From: Sulfuricella sp035530375
Lineage (GTDB): Bacteria; Pseudomonadota; Gammaproteobacteria; Burkholderiales; Sulfuricellaceae
DNA length: 14,299 nt
Direction: 5' to 3'
NCBI GenBank assembly: GCA_035530375.1
Contig: DATKUY010000043.1
Location: 1 to 14,299, forward strand
The notes beneath the pieces are model-generated. The model saw nothing but the letters and a program-made list of their open reading frames with translations, made no database searches and had not been told where the DNA came from. Both the position numbers and the translations under genes were made by a program. Positions 7,484 through 14,299 of this stretch are shown here, one piece after another (the first letter of the stretch is position 1; each line of letters begins with the position of its first letter).

Positions 7484-7504
7484 TTATCGATGAGGCATCG
7501 ATAA
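7484..7504. repeat. perfect 9-bp inverted repeat after the GGDEF/EAL gene
   Basis: TTATCGATG (7484-7492) and CATCGATAA (7496-7504) are exact complements around AGG. The repeat lies 16 bp after the stop codon of the leftward c-di-GMP gene. No U-run follows on either strand, so it is either a weak terminator or 3'-end stabiliser, or a binding site for a dimeric protein. Both arms contain ATCGAT. Confidence 0.55.
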
Positions 7505-7520
7505 CCATGGAGAAGTACAA

Positions 7521-10460
7521 TCAGTCGGCAACGAGACTGCACTGCTTCATGACCAGTTTTTCGAATTCATTGGCGGGTACCGGACGACTAAACAGGAAAC
7601 CCTGCATACGGTTGCACTGGAGCTGCTTCAGGTAATCCAACTGCTCGATAGTCTCCACTCCTTCAGCCACCACCTCCAGCTTGAGGCTATTCGCCATGGC
7701 GACAATCGCAGAAACGATCGCGGCGGCATCGGCACTGCCCGGAACGTCCTGCACGAAAGATCGGTCGATCTTGAGGCAATCGATTGGAAAGCGCCGGAGA
7801 TAGCTGAGTGAAGAATAACCCGTACCGAAATCGTCCACGGAAAGGAAAACCCCCATCGCCTCCAGTTGCTTCAGGGTACTGATTGCAGCTTCCGGGTTCT
7901 GCATGATGTAGCTTTCTGTCAGTTCCAACTCCAGACAATCAGCACTCAGGTCGGAATCCGCCAGCGCGGTAGCGGTCATCTCGACGATATCCTGCTGCCT
8001 GAACTGGCGCGCCGACAAATTGACGGACACACGCAGGCGCCCCAGGCCCGCATCCTGCCAAGCCTTGTTCTGCCGGCATGCCTCGCGCAGCACCCACTCA
8101 CCAATCGGCACGATCAGGCCGGTTTCCTCCGCCAGCGGGATGAACTGCAAAGGCGATACCATGCCGAATTCCGGGTGCTTCCAGCGCAGCAACGCTTCCA
8201 TGCCGGGAACACGCCCCGTTTCCAGATCTACCTGTGGCTGGTAATAAAGCTCCAGCTCACCTCTTTCCATGGCCTTGCGCAGGCTGTTTTCCAGGGTCAA
8301 GTGCTCGAAGGCCCTGGCATTCATGTCCGTCGTAAAGAATTGATAAGCGCTTTCTCCATGCTCCTTGGCGCGGTACATGGCCACTTCGGCATTCTTGACC
8401 AAACCCTCCCGTGTACGTTCGTCAGAGGGATAGAGCGAAATGCCGATGCTCGCATTGATGTACATTTCCTCGTCCGCCAGGTCGAAAGGCTTAGAGAGCG
8501 CATCCAGTATCTTTGCAGCGACTTCAGCCGCTTCCTCGGGATGCCCAAGATCAGGAAGCAGGAAAGTAAATTCATCGCCACCCCAACGGGCAATGGAATC
8601 CCTCTCGCGCAGGCACCCGGCAAGACGGTGCGCGACCTGCTTCAACAGAAGGTCGCCAGTATCATGGCCAAGCGTGTCGTTGATGGTCTTGAAGCGGTTG
8701 AGATCGAGCAGCATCACGGCGATCATCTGATCAGCACGGCTTGCCTGGGCCAGTGCCTGTCCGAGCCGGTCATGGAACAAAAGCCGGTTCGGCAGGCCGC
8801 TGAGTACGTCGTGCGTCGCCTGGTGCACAAGCTGCGCCTCGAAATGCTTACGCTCGCTGATATCTCGCGCTATGGTCGAAAGAAATTTAACTTTGCCATC
8901 AGTACCCTTGTGGGCAATGATGACCTGCGATACCGGTATTTCAGAGCCGCCACGGTTTAACAATGCGGTTTCGCCATGCCACACGCCGTGCTCAATGACG
9001 AGCGGGATAGCTTCCTGGTCTATAAACCCCCTGATCCACTCCGGGTAGGCTTCCAGCATAGCCATACCGGCTACGTCCTCCTTATCCCGAATGCCCAGCA
9101 TGCGCTTTCCAGCCTGGTTGATGTAAACCCTTCTGCCATCCACGGACGAGATACTGACAAAGTCCGGCGTAGCTTCGAGAATGCTGGACAGCTGCTGCTT
9201 TTCGTTCCGGATTTTTGCCTTTTCTGTAACATCATGAAAAACCAGTACCGCACCTATCACCCCGCCATCCCGATTAAGGATCGGTGCGGCCGAATCTTCA
9301 ATGGACAGTTCTGCCCCGTCGCGCCGGACCAGGATCGTATGGTTGGCTAACGCGACCACGCCGACCTTGCGCAGGCATTCCTCTACCGGATTCTCCACCA
9401 CATGCCGGGTATTTTCGTTGATCACATTGAACACCACCTTCACCGGCTGGCCCTGCGCTTCTTCATTGCGCCACCCGCTCAGTTCTTCCGCGATGGGGTT
9501 GAGGTATTCGATCAGACCATTCTTGTCAGTTGTAATCACCCCGTCGCCAATCGATAGCAGGGTTACCTGCGCGCGCTCCTTTTCCTGCCACACTTCTCGT
9601 TCGGACTGGCGCAGCCGCTGGTAGGGCTCCTGCACGCTGTTTACAAACACCGCACGGTAGATGAAAACATAGGCCAGAACCTTGTAGACATGGCCCAGCA
9701 GGTTGAATACATCCGTGACGTTGGAATACAGCGTGAATGCCAATTCACTGAGCGCCATGATGGCCACGGCTGCCAGCAGGTGTGCGGATGAGTAAGGCTG
9801 CTTTGCGCGGCCGCGGACAAGGAGAATCCCCGCCGTCACCAGATGGATAAGGACGAAGGTGTACTCGGCCCCGATCTTGAAGGGTGTCAGCCCCCTTCCT
9901 TCTACAAAAGTGGGGGGCAAGGCGCTTTCGTGAAACAGGACCACCCAATAAACCAGCGCGGTGAAACCCATACAGCCGGCAAGCAGGATATATCGCGTCC
10001 ATGCCGCAGCAAACGGTTTCCAGGGTAGCCATGCCGCGAACAGCAAAGCGATGGCAGCGACAAACCGGGCTGCCAGCCAGAAATCAATCCCCTTTTGCGC
10101 CCCGGACGGGGAAATAAAATCCGGCATGCCTGCATAGGAAAGCATGTGGGCGAAATCCAGCAAGGCCACCGCAAGGAAGGCGCATGAAAGCAGCACAATA
10201 TTGCCAGGACGCTCGGCACTGTAGGTATTCCAGCCTATCCCGAAAACCATTGCCGCCACCACGACAGCAAAGGTCTCCATGAAATTGTGCAGCGGAAGAA
10301 ACCGGGAAAGTCCTTCGAAAGCATGGGAATGAGGCGCCTGCCAAACCGCAAGGAAGAATGCGGTCAGGAGCAGAATCAGCAACCCGGTCTGGCGCAGGGA
10401 AGCACTGGATGACGGGCCAATGTGAGGATTATCGGCCATTAGCCCATGATCCGCGCTCAT
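7521..10460 (-). CDS. membrane MASE3-PAS-PAS-GGDEF-EAL cyclic-di-GMP enzyme
   Basis: This 979-residue inner-membrane protein is predicted both to make and to degrade the second messenger c-di-GMP. Residues about 25-275 form a MASE3-like sensor with several membrane helices (HNFMETFAVVVAAMVFGIGWN, DFAHMLSYAGMP). Two PAS domains follow (about 295-410 and 420-540). The cyclase has an intact GGDEF at 627-631 and an inhibitory RxxD site (R618-D621) exactly five residues upstream. The EAL domain has EALLRW (755), NLSARQF, ELTES, DDFGTGYSS, KIDRSF and VAEGVET, so both activities look possible. The ATG at 10460 is preferred; an upstream GTG at 10523 has no ribosome site and lies close to a possible -10 (TATAAA, leftward, at 10534-10539). 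The signal sensed is unknown. It diverges from the acylphosphatase gene. Confidence 0.95.
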   Translation of the reverse strand: MSADHGLMADNPHIGPSSSASLRQTGLLILLLTAFFLAVWQAPHSHAFEGLSRFLPLHNFMETFAVVVAAMVFGIGWNTYSAERPGNIVLLSCAFLAVALLDFAHMLSYAGMPDFISPSGAQKGIDFWLAARFVAAIALLFAAWLPWKPFAAAWTRYILLAGCMGFTALVYWVVLFHESALPPTFVEGRGLTPFKIGAEYTFVLIHLVTAGILLVRGRAKQPYSSAHLLAAVAIMALSELAFTLYSNVTDVFNLLGHVYKVLAYVFIYRAVFVNSVQEPYQRLRQSEREVWQEKERAQVTLLSIGDGVITTDKNGLIEYLNPIAEELSGWRNEEAQGQPVKVVFNVINENTRHVVENPVEECLRKVGVVALANHTILVRRDGAELSIEDSAAPILNRDGGVIGAVLVFHDVTEKAKIRNEKQQLSSILEATPDFVSISSVDGRRVYINQAGKRMLGIRDKEDVAGMAMLEAYPEWIRGFIDQEAIPLVIEHGVWHGETALLNRGGSEIPVSQVIIAHKGTDGKVKFLSTIARDISERKHFEAQLVHQATHDVLSGLPNRLLFHDRLGQALAQASRADQMIAVMLLDLNRFKTINDTLGHDTGDLLLKQVAHRLAGCLRERDSIARWGGDEFTFLLPDLGHPEEAAEVAAKILDALSKPFDLADEEMYINASIGISLYPSDERTREGLVKNAEVAMYRAKEHGESAYQFFTTDMNARAFEHLTLENSLRKAMERGELELYYQPQVDLETGRVPGMEALLRWKHPEFGMVSPLQFIPLAEETGLIVPIGEWVLREACRQNKAWQDAGLGRLRVSVNLSARQFRQQDIVEMTATALADSDLSADCLELELTESYIMQNPEAAISTLKQLEAMGVFLSVDDFGTGYSSLSYLRRFPIDCLKIDRSFVQDVPGSADAAAIVSAIVAMANSLKLEVVAEGVETIEQLDYLKQLQCNRMQGFLFSRPVPANEFEKLVMKQCSLVAD

Positions 10461-10619
10461 CTCTGGCCCCGCATACCGGATCGGGCTATGATTGGTTTTA
10501 TAGCAGGCGCACGCATTCCACACCCCATCGTTTTTTATACTTATTCTTTAAGCGTGCAACTTTAGCAACAAGAACCGTGTTGGCGCAACCGGAATGCAGC
10601 CGATTACTGATTGATCGCA

Positions 10620-10895
10620 ATGAATGTTACCCAACACTTAAAAATTTTCGGACGGGTTCAGGGCGTCTTCTTTCGTGAATCCATGTGCCGGGAAGCGCTC
10701 CTACTCGGCATCACCGGCTGGGTCAGGAATTGCCGGAACGGAACTGTAGAAGCCTTAGTGCAAGGCAATCCGGAGGCTGTTGCTGCCATCGTCGATTGGG
10801 CCCGGTCGGGACCGGAGATGGCTCAGGTCGAGTGTATTGAAATCAGTGAAGCCGGCGGCGAATATACTGACTTTGTCCGGCGGGATACCGCTTAA
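10620..10895 (+). CDS. acyP: acylphosphatase
   Basis: This 91-residue cytosolic enzyme hydrolyses acyl phosphates such as carbamoyl phosphate or 1,3-bisphosphoglycerate. The whole protein is one small alpha/beta domain of normal family length. The phosphate-binding loop GRVQGVFFR ends in the catalytic R19, and GWVRN supplies N37, which positions the attacking water. GTVEALVQG and the closing FVRRDTA also fit. An in-frame TTG at 10611 could extend it by three residues, but the ATG at 10620 is more likely; neither has a good ribosome site. The stop codon overlaps that of the convergent cupin gene in the tetramer TTAA. Confidence 0.94.
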   Translation: MNVTQHLKIFGRVQGVFFRESMCREALLLGITGWVRNCRNGTVEALVQGNPEAVAAIVDWARSGPEMAQVECIEISEAGGEYTDFVRRDTA

Positions 10896-11368
10896 GCGAA
10901 CAAACTCCTAAGCCCTGTCAGATAGGCATCAGATTCGGGTTCGCCCTCGGCAGGTGCCCACGGTGCCTTTTCTTCCGGTTTGAGTACCTGGTAGGGTCCA
11001 GACTTGGCCTCGAAAAAAACGCTGTCCGGTTCCAGCGCCACCACGGAATGGAACACGCCGTGGGGAATATTCACCCCTGCGACCTCGCCACCCGGCGTCA
11101 GACTCACGGTTTCGGCCACATTCCCGGCATCGTCGAAGAACACCATCCCGAACCGTCCGGATATCACGATGATGGATTCATCCTTGGTTGCATCCAGATG
11201 GCAGTGCGGCTGAATGTAGGAATCCGGCTCCATCGCATTGAGCAGGCGATGACTGGCGTCGGTTTCAGATAAGTGAAAATTGAAATTCTTGCGACGGCGC
11301 GGGGACGCCTTCGCTTCCGCTGAAACCCGGCCAAGCAGTGCGCGGTTGATGAGTTGAGGGCTATCCAT
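10892..11368 (-). CDS. WbuC-family cupin-fold metalloprotein
   Basis: This 158-residue protein belongs to the WbuC family, named after a gene in E. coli O-antigen clusters whose function is not established. The cupin core has YIQPHCHLDATKDESIIV, with H55, H57 and E64 as likely metal ligands, and IPHGVFHSVV with H107 as a further ligand. The N-terminal MDSPQLINRALLGRVSAEA and the RRRKNFNFH segment are typical of the family. The C-terminus is a Pro/Glu-rich tail. No sugar or O-antigen genes are nearby, so a polysaccharide role is not supported here. An AGGCAGG sequence precedes the ATG. Its stop shares TTAA with acyP. Confidence 0.88.
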   Translation of the reverse strand: MDSPQLINRALLGRVSAEAKASPRRRKNFNFHLSETDASHRLLNAMEPDSYIQPHCHLDATKDESIIVISGRFGMVFFDDAGNVAETVSLTPGGEVAGVNIPHGVFHSVVALEPDSVFFEAKSGPYQVLKPEEKAPWAPAEGEPESDAYLTGLRSLFA

Positions 11369-11440
11369 GCTTACCTGCCTTTATGGAAAGCGCCATGATA
11401 CCCGAACCCTGAGAAACCATTGAAGAGGAAAATGCAGGCG

Positions 11441-11472
11441 AAAAAAAGCGCGGTTCAAATATGACCGCGCTT
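11441..11472 (-). terminator. intrinsic terminator of the small RNA and of dnaE
   Basis: Read leftward, AAGCGCGGT (11472-11464) pairs perfectly with ACCGCGCTT (11454-11446) around a nine-base loop and runs into seven T residues (11447-11441). On the other strand no T-run follows, so it acts leftward. It is the first strong stop signal after dnaE. Confidence 0.85.
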
Positions 11473-11540
11473 GAAACCCACCAAAAAGGAGGATGGAGGA
11501 GACAACACCTGAACACTCAAATTAATGAGCAGTTCAAGTT
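11441..11540 (-). ncRNA. predicted small RNA with anti-Shine-Dalgarno motifs, about 100 nt
   Basis: The RNA would begin near 11540, just after a promoter. Its first hairpin pairs CUUGAAC (11538-11532) with GUUCAGG (11514-11508) and CUCA with UGAG, around a UUAAUU loop. A C-rich stretch follows, with UCUCCUCC (11502-11495) and AUCCUCC (11494-11488), both complementary to ribosome binding sites. A U-run and GGUGGG come next and could fold back weakly on the second CCUCC across a U-U mismatch, leaving the first motif exposed. The RNA ends in an intrinsic terminator. There is no ATG in it, and the one TTG-initiated frame is six codons. It may resemble the betaproteobacterial toxic small RNA family, but that is from memory. 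It could also be released from the dnaE 3' end. Confidence 0.65.
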
Positions 11541-11546
11541 ATTAGC

Positions 11547-11575
11547 ATTATCTAATATTAGAATTCTCTTTGCAA
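11547..11575 (-). promoter_or_regulatory. sigma70-like promoter of the predicted small RNA
   Basis: Leftward, TTGCAA (11575-11570, four of six bases) and GATAAT (11552-11547, five of six) are separated by exactly 17 bp. The promoter lies wholly between the dnaE stop and the hairpin RNA. The spacer and surroundings are AT-rich, unlike the flanking genes. Confidence 0.6.
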
Positions 11576-11599
11576 GCACTTGTTCCGAATCTTTGCCGG

Positions 11600-14299
11600 T
11601 TAATACTGGACAGCAATATTCTCTGCGGCCAACCAATCGGACAACGACACCAGCAGATTGTCCTTGAGCTTGACCCGCCAGCCGTCGCCCAAATCGAGAT
11701 CGCAACTTGCCGCGCCGTTGCGATAGCCGATCCGCACCCGGCATCCGGCTTCATCACGGTAACCGGACAATATCTCACGTAATTTTTCCGCATACGATTC
11801 CGCCTGGGCTTTAGCCCATAGCGGATCGGAGTCCCCTTGTGGGGCATACGATTCCGCTGGGGTGCTGGAAGGTGCCACACATGACAGCCGCAGCAGCTTG
11901 GCGAAACGCGTCCGCGCTCCTGCCAGGTCAAGCAGGCTTTCGGCAACCACACGAAACCCGCCGGAATATGAATCGGGGCTGACCTTTCCTTCCACGATCA
12001 GCAGCTGATCCTCTTTCAGGATTTCCCGGTGCGCATCGAACAGTTCGCTGAACACGGAAAGCTCAATCCGAGCGACGCCGTCCTCAAGGGTAACGATCGC
12101 CATTTTTCCGCGTCGCGTCATCTGGGTTCGGATCGCATAAATCGCCCCGGCCAGAAATACCGGCTGCTGCTGCGGCGCAATATCGGCAAGCCGTGTCTTG
12201 ATGAAACCGGAAAGCTCCTCGCGATAAGCATCATAAGGATGGCCGCTGAAGTAAAAGCCCAGCGCTTTTTTCTCATTCAGCAACAGCTCCAGCAAATCCC
12301 AAGGCGGTGCTTCGACCAGGGTATCCGGCCGATTTTCCGCGCCGCCGTCATCCATGGCATCGAACAGGCTGTTCTGGAGTGCGTCCCGGCTCTCCTGCTC
12401 GGCGGCTTCCATCGCCACGCCGACACTGGCAAGCAGGCTGGCGCGATTGCTGTTCAGGCCATCGAAAGCGCCCGCCCGTACCAGTGATTCGACGACGCGA
12501 CGGTTGACGATGCGCTTGTCCGCCCGGCGGCAGAAATCGAACAGGCTGGTGAACGGCCCATCCTTCTCGCGGGCGGCGGAAATCGCGTTGATCGCCGCCT
12601 CGCCGGTACCCTTGATTGCACCCAGGCCATAGCGGACCTCAGTCCGCGATACCGGCTCGAAACGGTAGCCGGAGCTATTCACATCCGGCGGCAGCACTTT
12701 CACGCCGTTGGCCAGGGTATCCTCATAGAACACCTTGAGCTGGTCGGTATTGTCCAGTTCCGAGGACAGGGTCGCCGCCATGAAGGCGGAAGTGTGGTGG
12801 GCCTTGAGCCAGGCCGTCTGGTAGGAAACCACCGCGTAAGCCGCGGTGTGAGACTTGTTGAAGCCGTATTCAGCGAACTTCGCCATCAGGTCGAACAGGC
12901 TGTTGGCGAGCTTCTCCTGGTAGCCCTTCTTGAGCGCGCCCTCGACGAACAGGCTGCGGTGCTTGTCCATTTCCTCCTGCTTCTTCTTGCCCATCGCCCG
13001 CCGCAGCAAATCCGCCCCGCCCAGCGTGTAGCCGCCGATGATCTGGGATATCTGCATCACCTGTTCCTGATACACGATCACGCCATAGGTCGGGGCGAGG
13101 CTGGCCTGCAAATCGGGGTGGAAATAGTCGATCGTCTGCTTGCCCTTTTTGCGCAGGATGAAGTCGTCCACCATGCCCGAACCCAGCGGACCGGGCCGAT
13201 ACAGCGCGAGCACGGCGATGATATCCTCGAAACGGTCGGGCTGGAGTTTCGCCAGCAGCTTTTTCATGCCTTCCGATTCGAGCTGGAACACCGCCGTGGT
13301 ATTGGCTTTCTTCAATACTTCATAGGTCGCGGGGTCGTTGAAATACTGGGTGTCGAGCGGCTGGTCGAAGCTCGGATCGAGCTTCTTGATGTACCTCACC
13401 GCCAGTTCGATGATGGTGAGGTTGCGCAGGCCGAGAAAGTCGAACTTGACCAGGCCGGCAGCCTCGACGTCGTCCTTGTCGAACTGCGACACCGCCACCG
13501 CTTCCGAGCCGGAAGCCACGTACAACGGGCAGAAATCGGTGAGCTTGCCAGGTGCGATCAACACGCCGCCGGCATGCATGCCGACGTTGCGGGTAAGACC
13601 TTCGAGCTTGCGGGCAAGAATGAACAGCTCCCGCACCTCTTCCTCGTTGTCGTAGCGCTCCTTGAGCTGGGGTTCCATTTCCAGCGCCTCGTCGAGCGAA
13701 TACTGCTTGCCCGGCGCGGCGGGAATCAGCTTGGACAACTGGTCGCAAAAGTTGTAGGGCAGATCGAGTACCCGCCCCACGTCGCGCACCACCGCCTTGG
13801 CCGCCATGGTGCCGAAGGTGGCGATCTGCGACACCGCATCGGTGCCGTAGCGTTCTCGCACATACTCGATCACCCGGTAGCGGGTTTCCTGGCAGAAGTC
13901 GATATCGAAGTCGGGCATCGACACCCGCTCCGGATTGAGGAAGCGCTCGAACAGCAAGGCGTAGCGCAGCGGATCGAGGTCGGTAATGCCCATGCTGTAG
14001 GCGACCAGCGAGCCCGCGCCGGAACCGCGCCCCGGCCCGACCGGCACGCCGTTATGTTTGGCCCAGTTGATGAAGTCGGCCACGATCAGGAAGTAGCCGG
14101 GGAAGCCCATCTGAATGATGGTGTCGGTCTCGAACTTGAGCCGATCGGTATAGACGGGATACTGTTTCGCCCGCTCCGCTTCGTCGGGATAAAGCGTCAC
14201 CATGCGCTCGGCCAGTCCTTCCGCCGCGCGCTGGCACAGGTAATCTTCCGGGGTCATCCCGCCCGGTATCGGGAACAACGGCAGCTTGCTCTTGCCCAG
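11600..14299 (-). CDS. dnaE: DNA polymerase III alpha subunit, N-terminal part outside window
   Basis: The 899 visible residues are the C-terminal part of the replicative polymerase subunit; the N-terminal PHP domain and some palm, about 260 residues, lie beyond the right edge. PDFDIDF (codons 13892-13915) holds two catalytic aspartates of the palm, and KFDFLGLRNL has the third at 13439-13441. GPGRGSGAGSLVAY, YRPGPLGSGMVDDF, YQEQVMQISQ and FNKSHTAAYA are typical finger and palm blocks. A helix-hairpin-helix region precedes QNSLF (12362-12376), which matches the sliding-clamp binding motif. An OB-fold follows (VFLAGAIYAIRTQMTRRGK). The C-terminal tau-binding region carries an extra segment of roughly 20-30 residues containing AESYA twice, against my memory of E. 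coli DnaE. The stop is followed by a small RNA promoter and a terminator. Confidence 0.97.
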   Translation of the reverse strand: MGKSKLPLFPIPGGMTPEDYLCQRAAEGLAERMVTLYPDEAERAKQYPVYTDRLKFETDTIIQMGFPGYFLIVADFINWAKHNGVPVGPGRGSGAGSLVAYSMGITDLDPLRYALLFERFLNPERVSMPDFDIDFCQETRYRVIEYVRERYGTDAVSQIATFGTMAAKAVVRDVGRVLDLPYNFCDQLSKLIPAAPGKQYSLDEALEMEPQLKERYDNEEEVRELFILARKLEGLTRNVGMHAGGVLIAPGKLTDFCPLYVASGSEAVAVSQFDKDDVEAAGLVKFDFLGLRNLTIIELAVRYIKKLDPSFDQPLDTQYFNDPATYEVLKKANTTAVFQLESEGMKKLLAKLQPDRFEDIIAVLALYRPGPLGSGMVDDFILRKKGKQTIDYFHPDLQASLAPTYGVIVYQEQVMQISQIIGGYTLGGADLLRRAMGKKKQEEMDKHRSLFVEGALKKGYQEKLANSLFDLMAKFAEYGFNKSHTAAYAVVSYQTAWLKAHHTSAFMAATLSSELDNTDQLKVFYEDTLANGVKVLPPDVNSSGYRFEPVSRTEVRYGLGAIKGTGEAAINAISAAREKDGPFTSLFDFCRRADKRIVNRRVVESLVRAGAFDGLNSNRASLLASVGVAMEAAEQESRDALQNSLFDAMDDGGAENRPDTLVEAPPWDLLELLLNEKKALGFYFSGHPYDAYREELSGFIKTRLADIAPQQQPVFLAGAIYAIRTQMTRRGKMAIVTLEDGVARIELSVFSELFDAHREILKEDQLLIVEGKVSPDSYSGGFRVVAESLLDLAGARTRFAKLLRLSCVAPSSTPAESYAPQGDSDPLWAKAQAESYAEKLREILSGYRDEAGCRVRIGYRNGAASCDLDLGDGWRVKLKDNLLVSLSDWLAAENIAVQY
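11790..11857. repeat. direct repeat with two hairpins inside the dnaE C-terminal region
   Basis: GCATACGATTCCGC occurs at 11790-11803 and again at 11844-11857, 54 bp or 18 codons apart, so the frame is kept and AESYA appears twice in the protein. Between the copies are the palindrome TGGGCTTTAGCCCA (11805-11818) and CCCCTTGTGGGG (11833-11844). This looks like an inserted repeat element or a duplication at a tolerant site. Confidence 0.65.

Noticed and set aside
7866..8960. 364-codon open frame on the + strand
   Set aside because: It is antisense to the GGDEF and EAL coding part and shows no domain of its own.
10461..10523. 21-residue N-terminal extension of the GGDEF/EAL protein
   Set aside because: It would need a GTG start with no ribosome site, and the added residues look unconserved and precede the membrane sensor.
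11461..11667. Possible + strand gene with AAGGAGG and ATG near 11484-11495
   Set aside because: The GGAGG sequences touch the ATG with no spacer and give only a short frame. The longer frame from 11461 starts inside the terminator loop and runs into antisense dnaE. The terminator T-run and promoter favour the - strand small RNA.
1..14299. Phage, insertion sequence, toxin-antitoxin or defence system
   Set aside because: All protein genes seen are housekeeping, metabolic or signalling; there is no transposase, integrase, CRISPR-like spacing or defence nuclease on either strand.

Overview
The window looks like chromosomal DNA of a betaproteobacterium, probably of the Nitrosomonadales type. The evidence is the divergent apbC/metG pair, the dcd type with the N-terminal SIKxDKWIRRMAEQ block, and the sequence character of metG, dnaE and the WbuC-type cupin. 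This placement comes from recognising protein sequences by eye, not from a database search. The genes are GC-rich and prefer G or C at third codon positions, so long antisense open frames are common; I treat them as shadows.

Layout. Positions 1-4025 hold three leftward genes: apbC (Fe-S cluster carrier ATPase), dcd (dCTP deaminase) and a large PLP-dependent Orn/Lys/Arg decarboxylase cut by the left edge. The two gaps between them each carry a small imperfect inverted repeat. metG (4172-6325) runs the other way from a recognisable promoter. It is followed by a rightward gene for a small lipoprotein with its own likely promoter. Tail to tail with that gene lies a leftward gene for a secreted DsrE-like protein. 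Next comes a leftward 979-residue MASE3-PAS-PAS-GGDEF-EAL protein, diverging from a small acylphosphatase gene. The acylphosphatase and the leftward WbuC-family cupin gene share their stop region. The right end is the leftward C-terminal three quarters of dnaE, cut by the right edge.

The most interesting signal is in the 231-bp gap between dnaE and the cupin gene. Just downstream of the dnaE stop, on the same strand, there is a sigma70-like promoter, a hairpin, a C-rich stretch with two CCUCC anti-Shine-Dalgarno motifs, and a strong intrinsic terminator with seven U residues. Together these predict an unannotated small RNA of about 100 nt.

A second theme is palindromic DNA inside reading frames. 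An 85-bp imperfect palindrome lies in the linker of MetG before its tRNA-binding domain. A 54-bp-spaced direct repeat with two hairpins lies in the C-terminal region of DnaE. Both keep the frame, which suggests that repeat elements were inserted or expanded at tolerant sites of two essential enzymes.

No tRNA, rRNA, CRISPR array, insertion sequence or phage gene was seen. Most genes are housekeeping functions with little sign of functional coupling. The exceptions are the three-gene leftward run at the left end, which could be co-transcribed, and the c-di-GMP enzyme, a regulatory protein.
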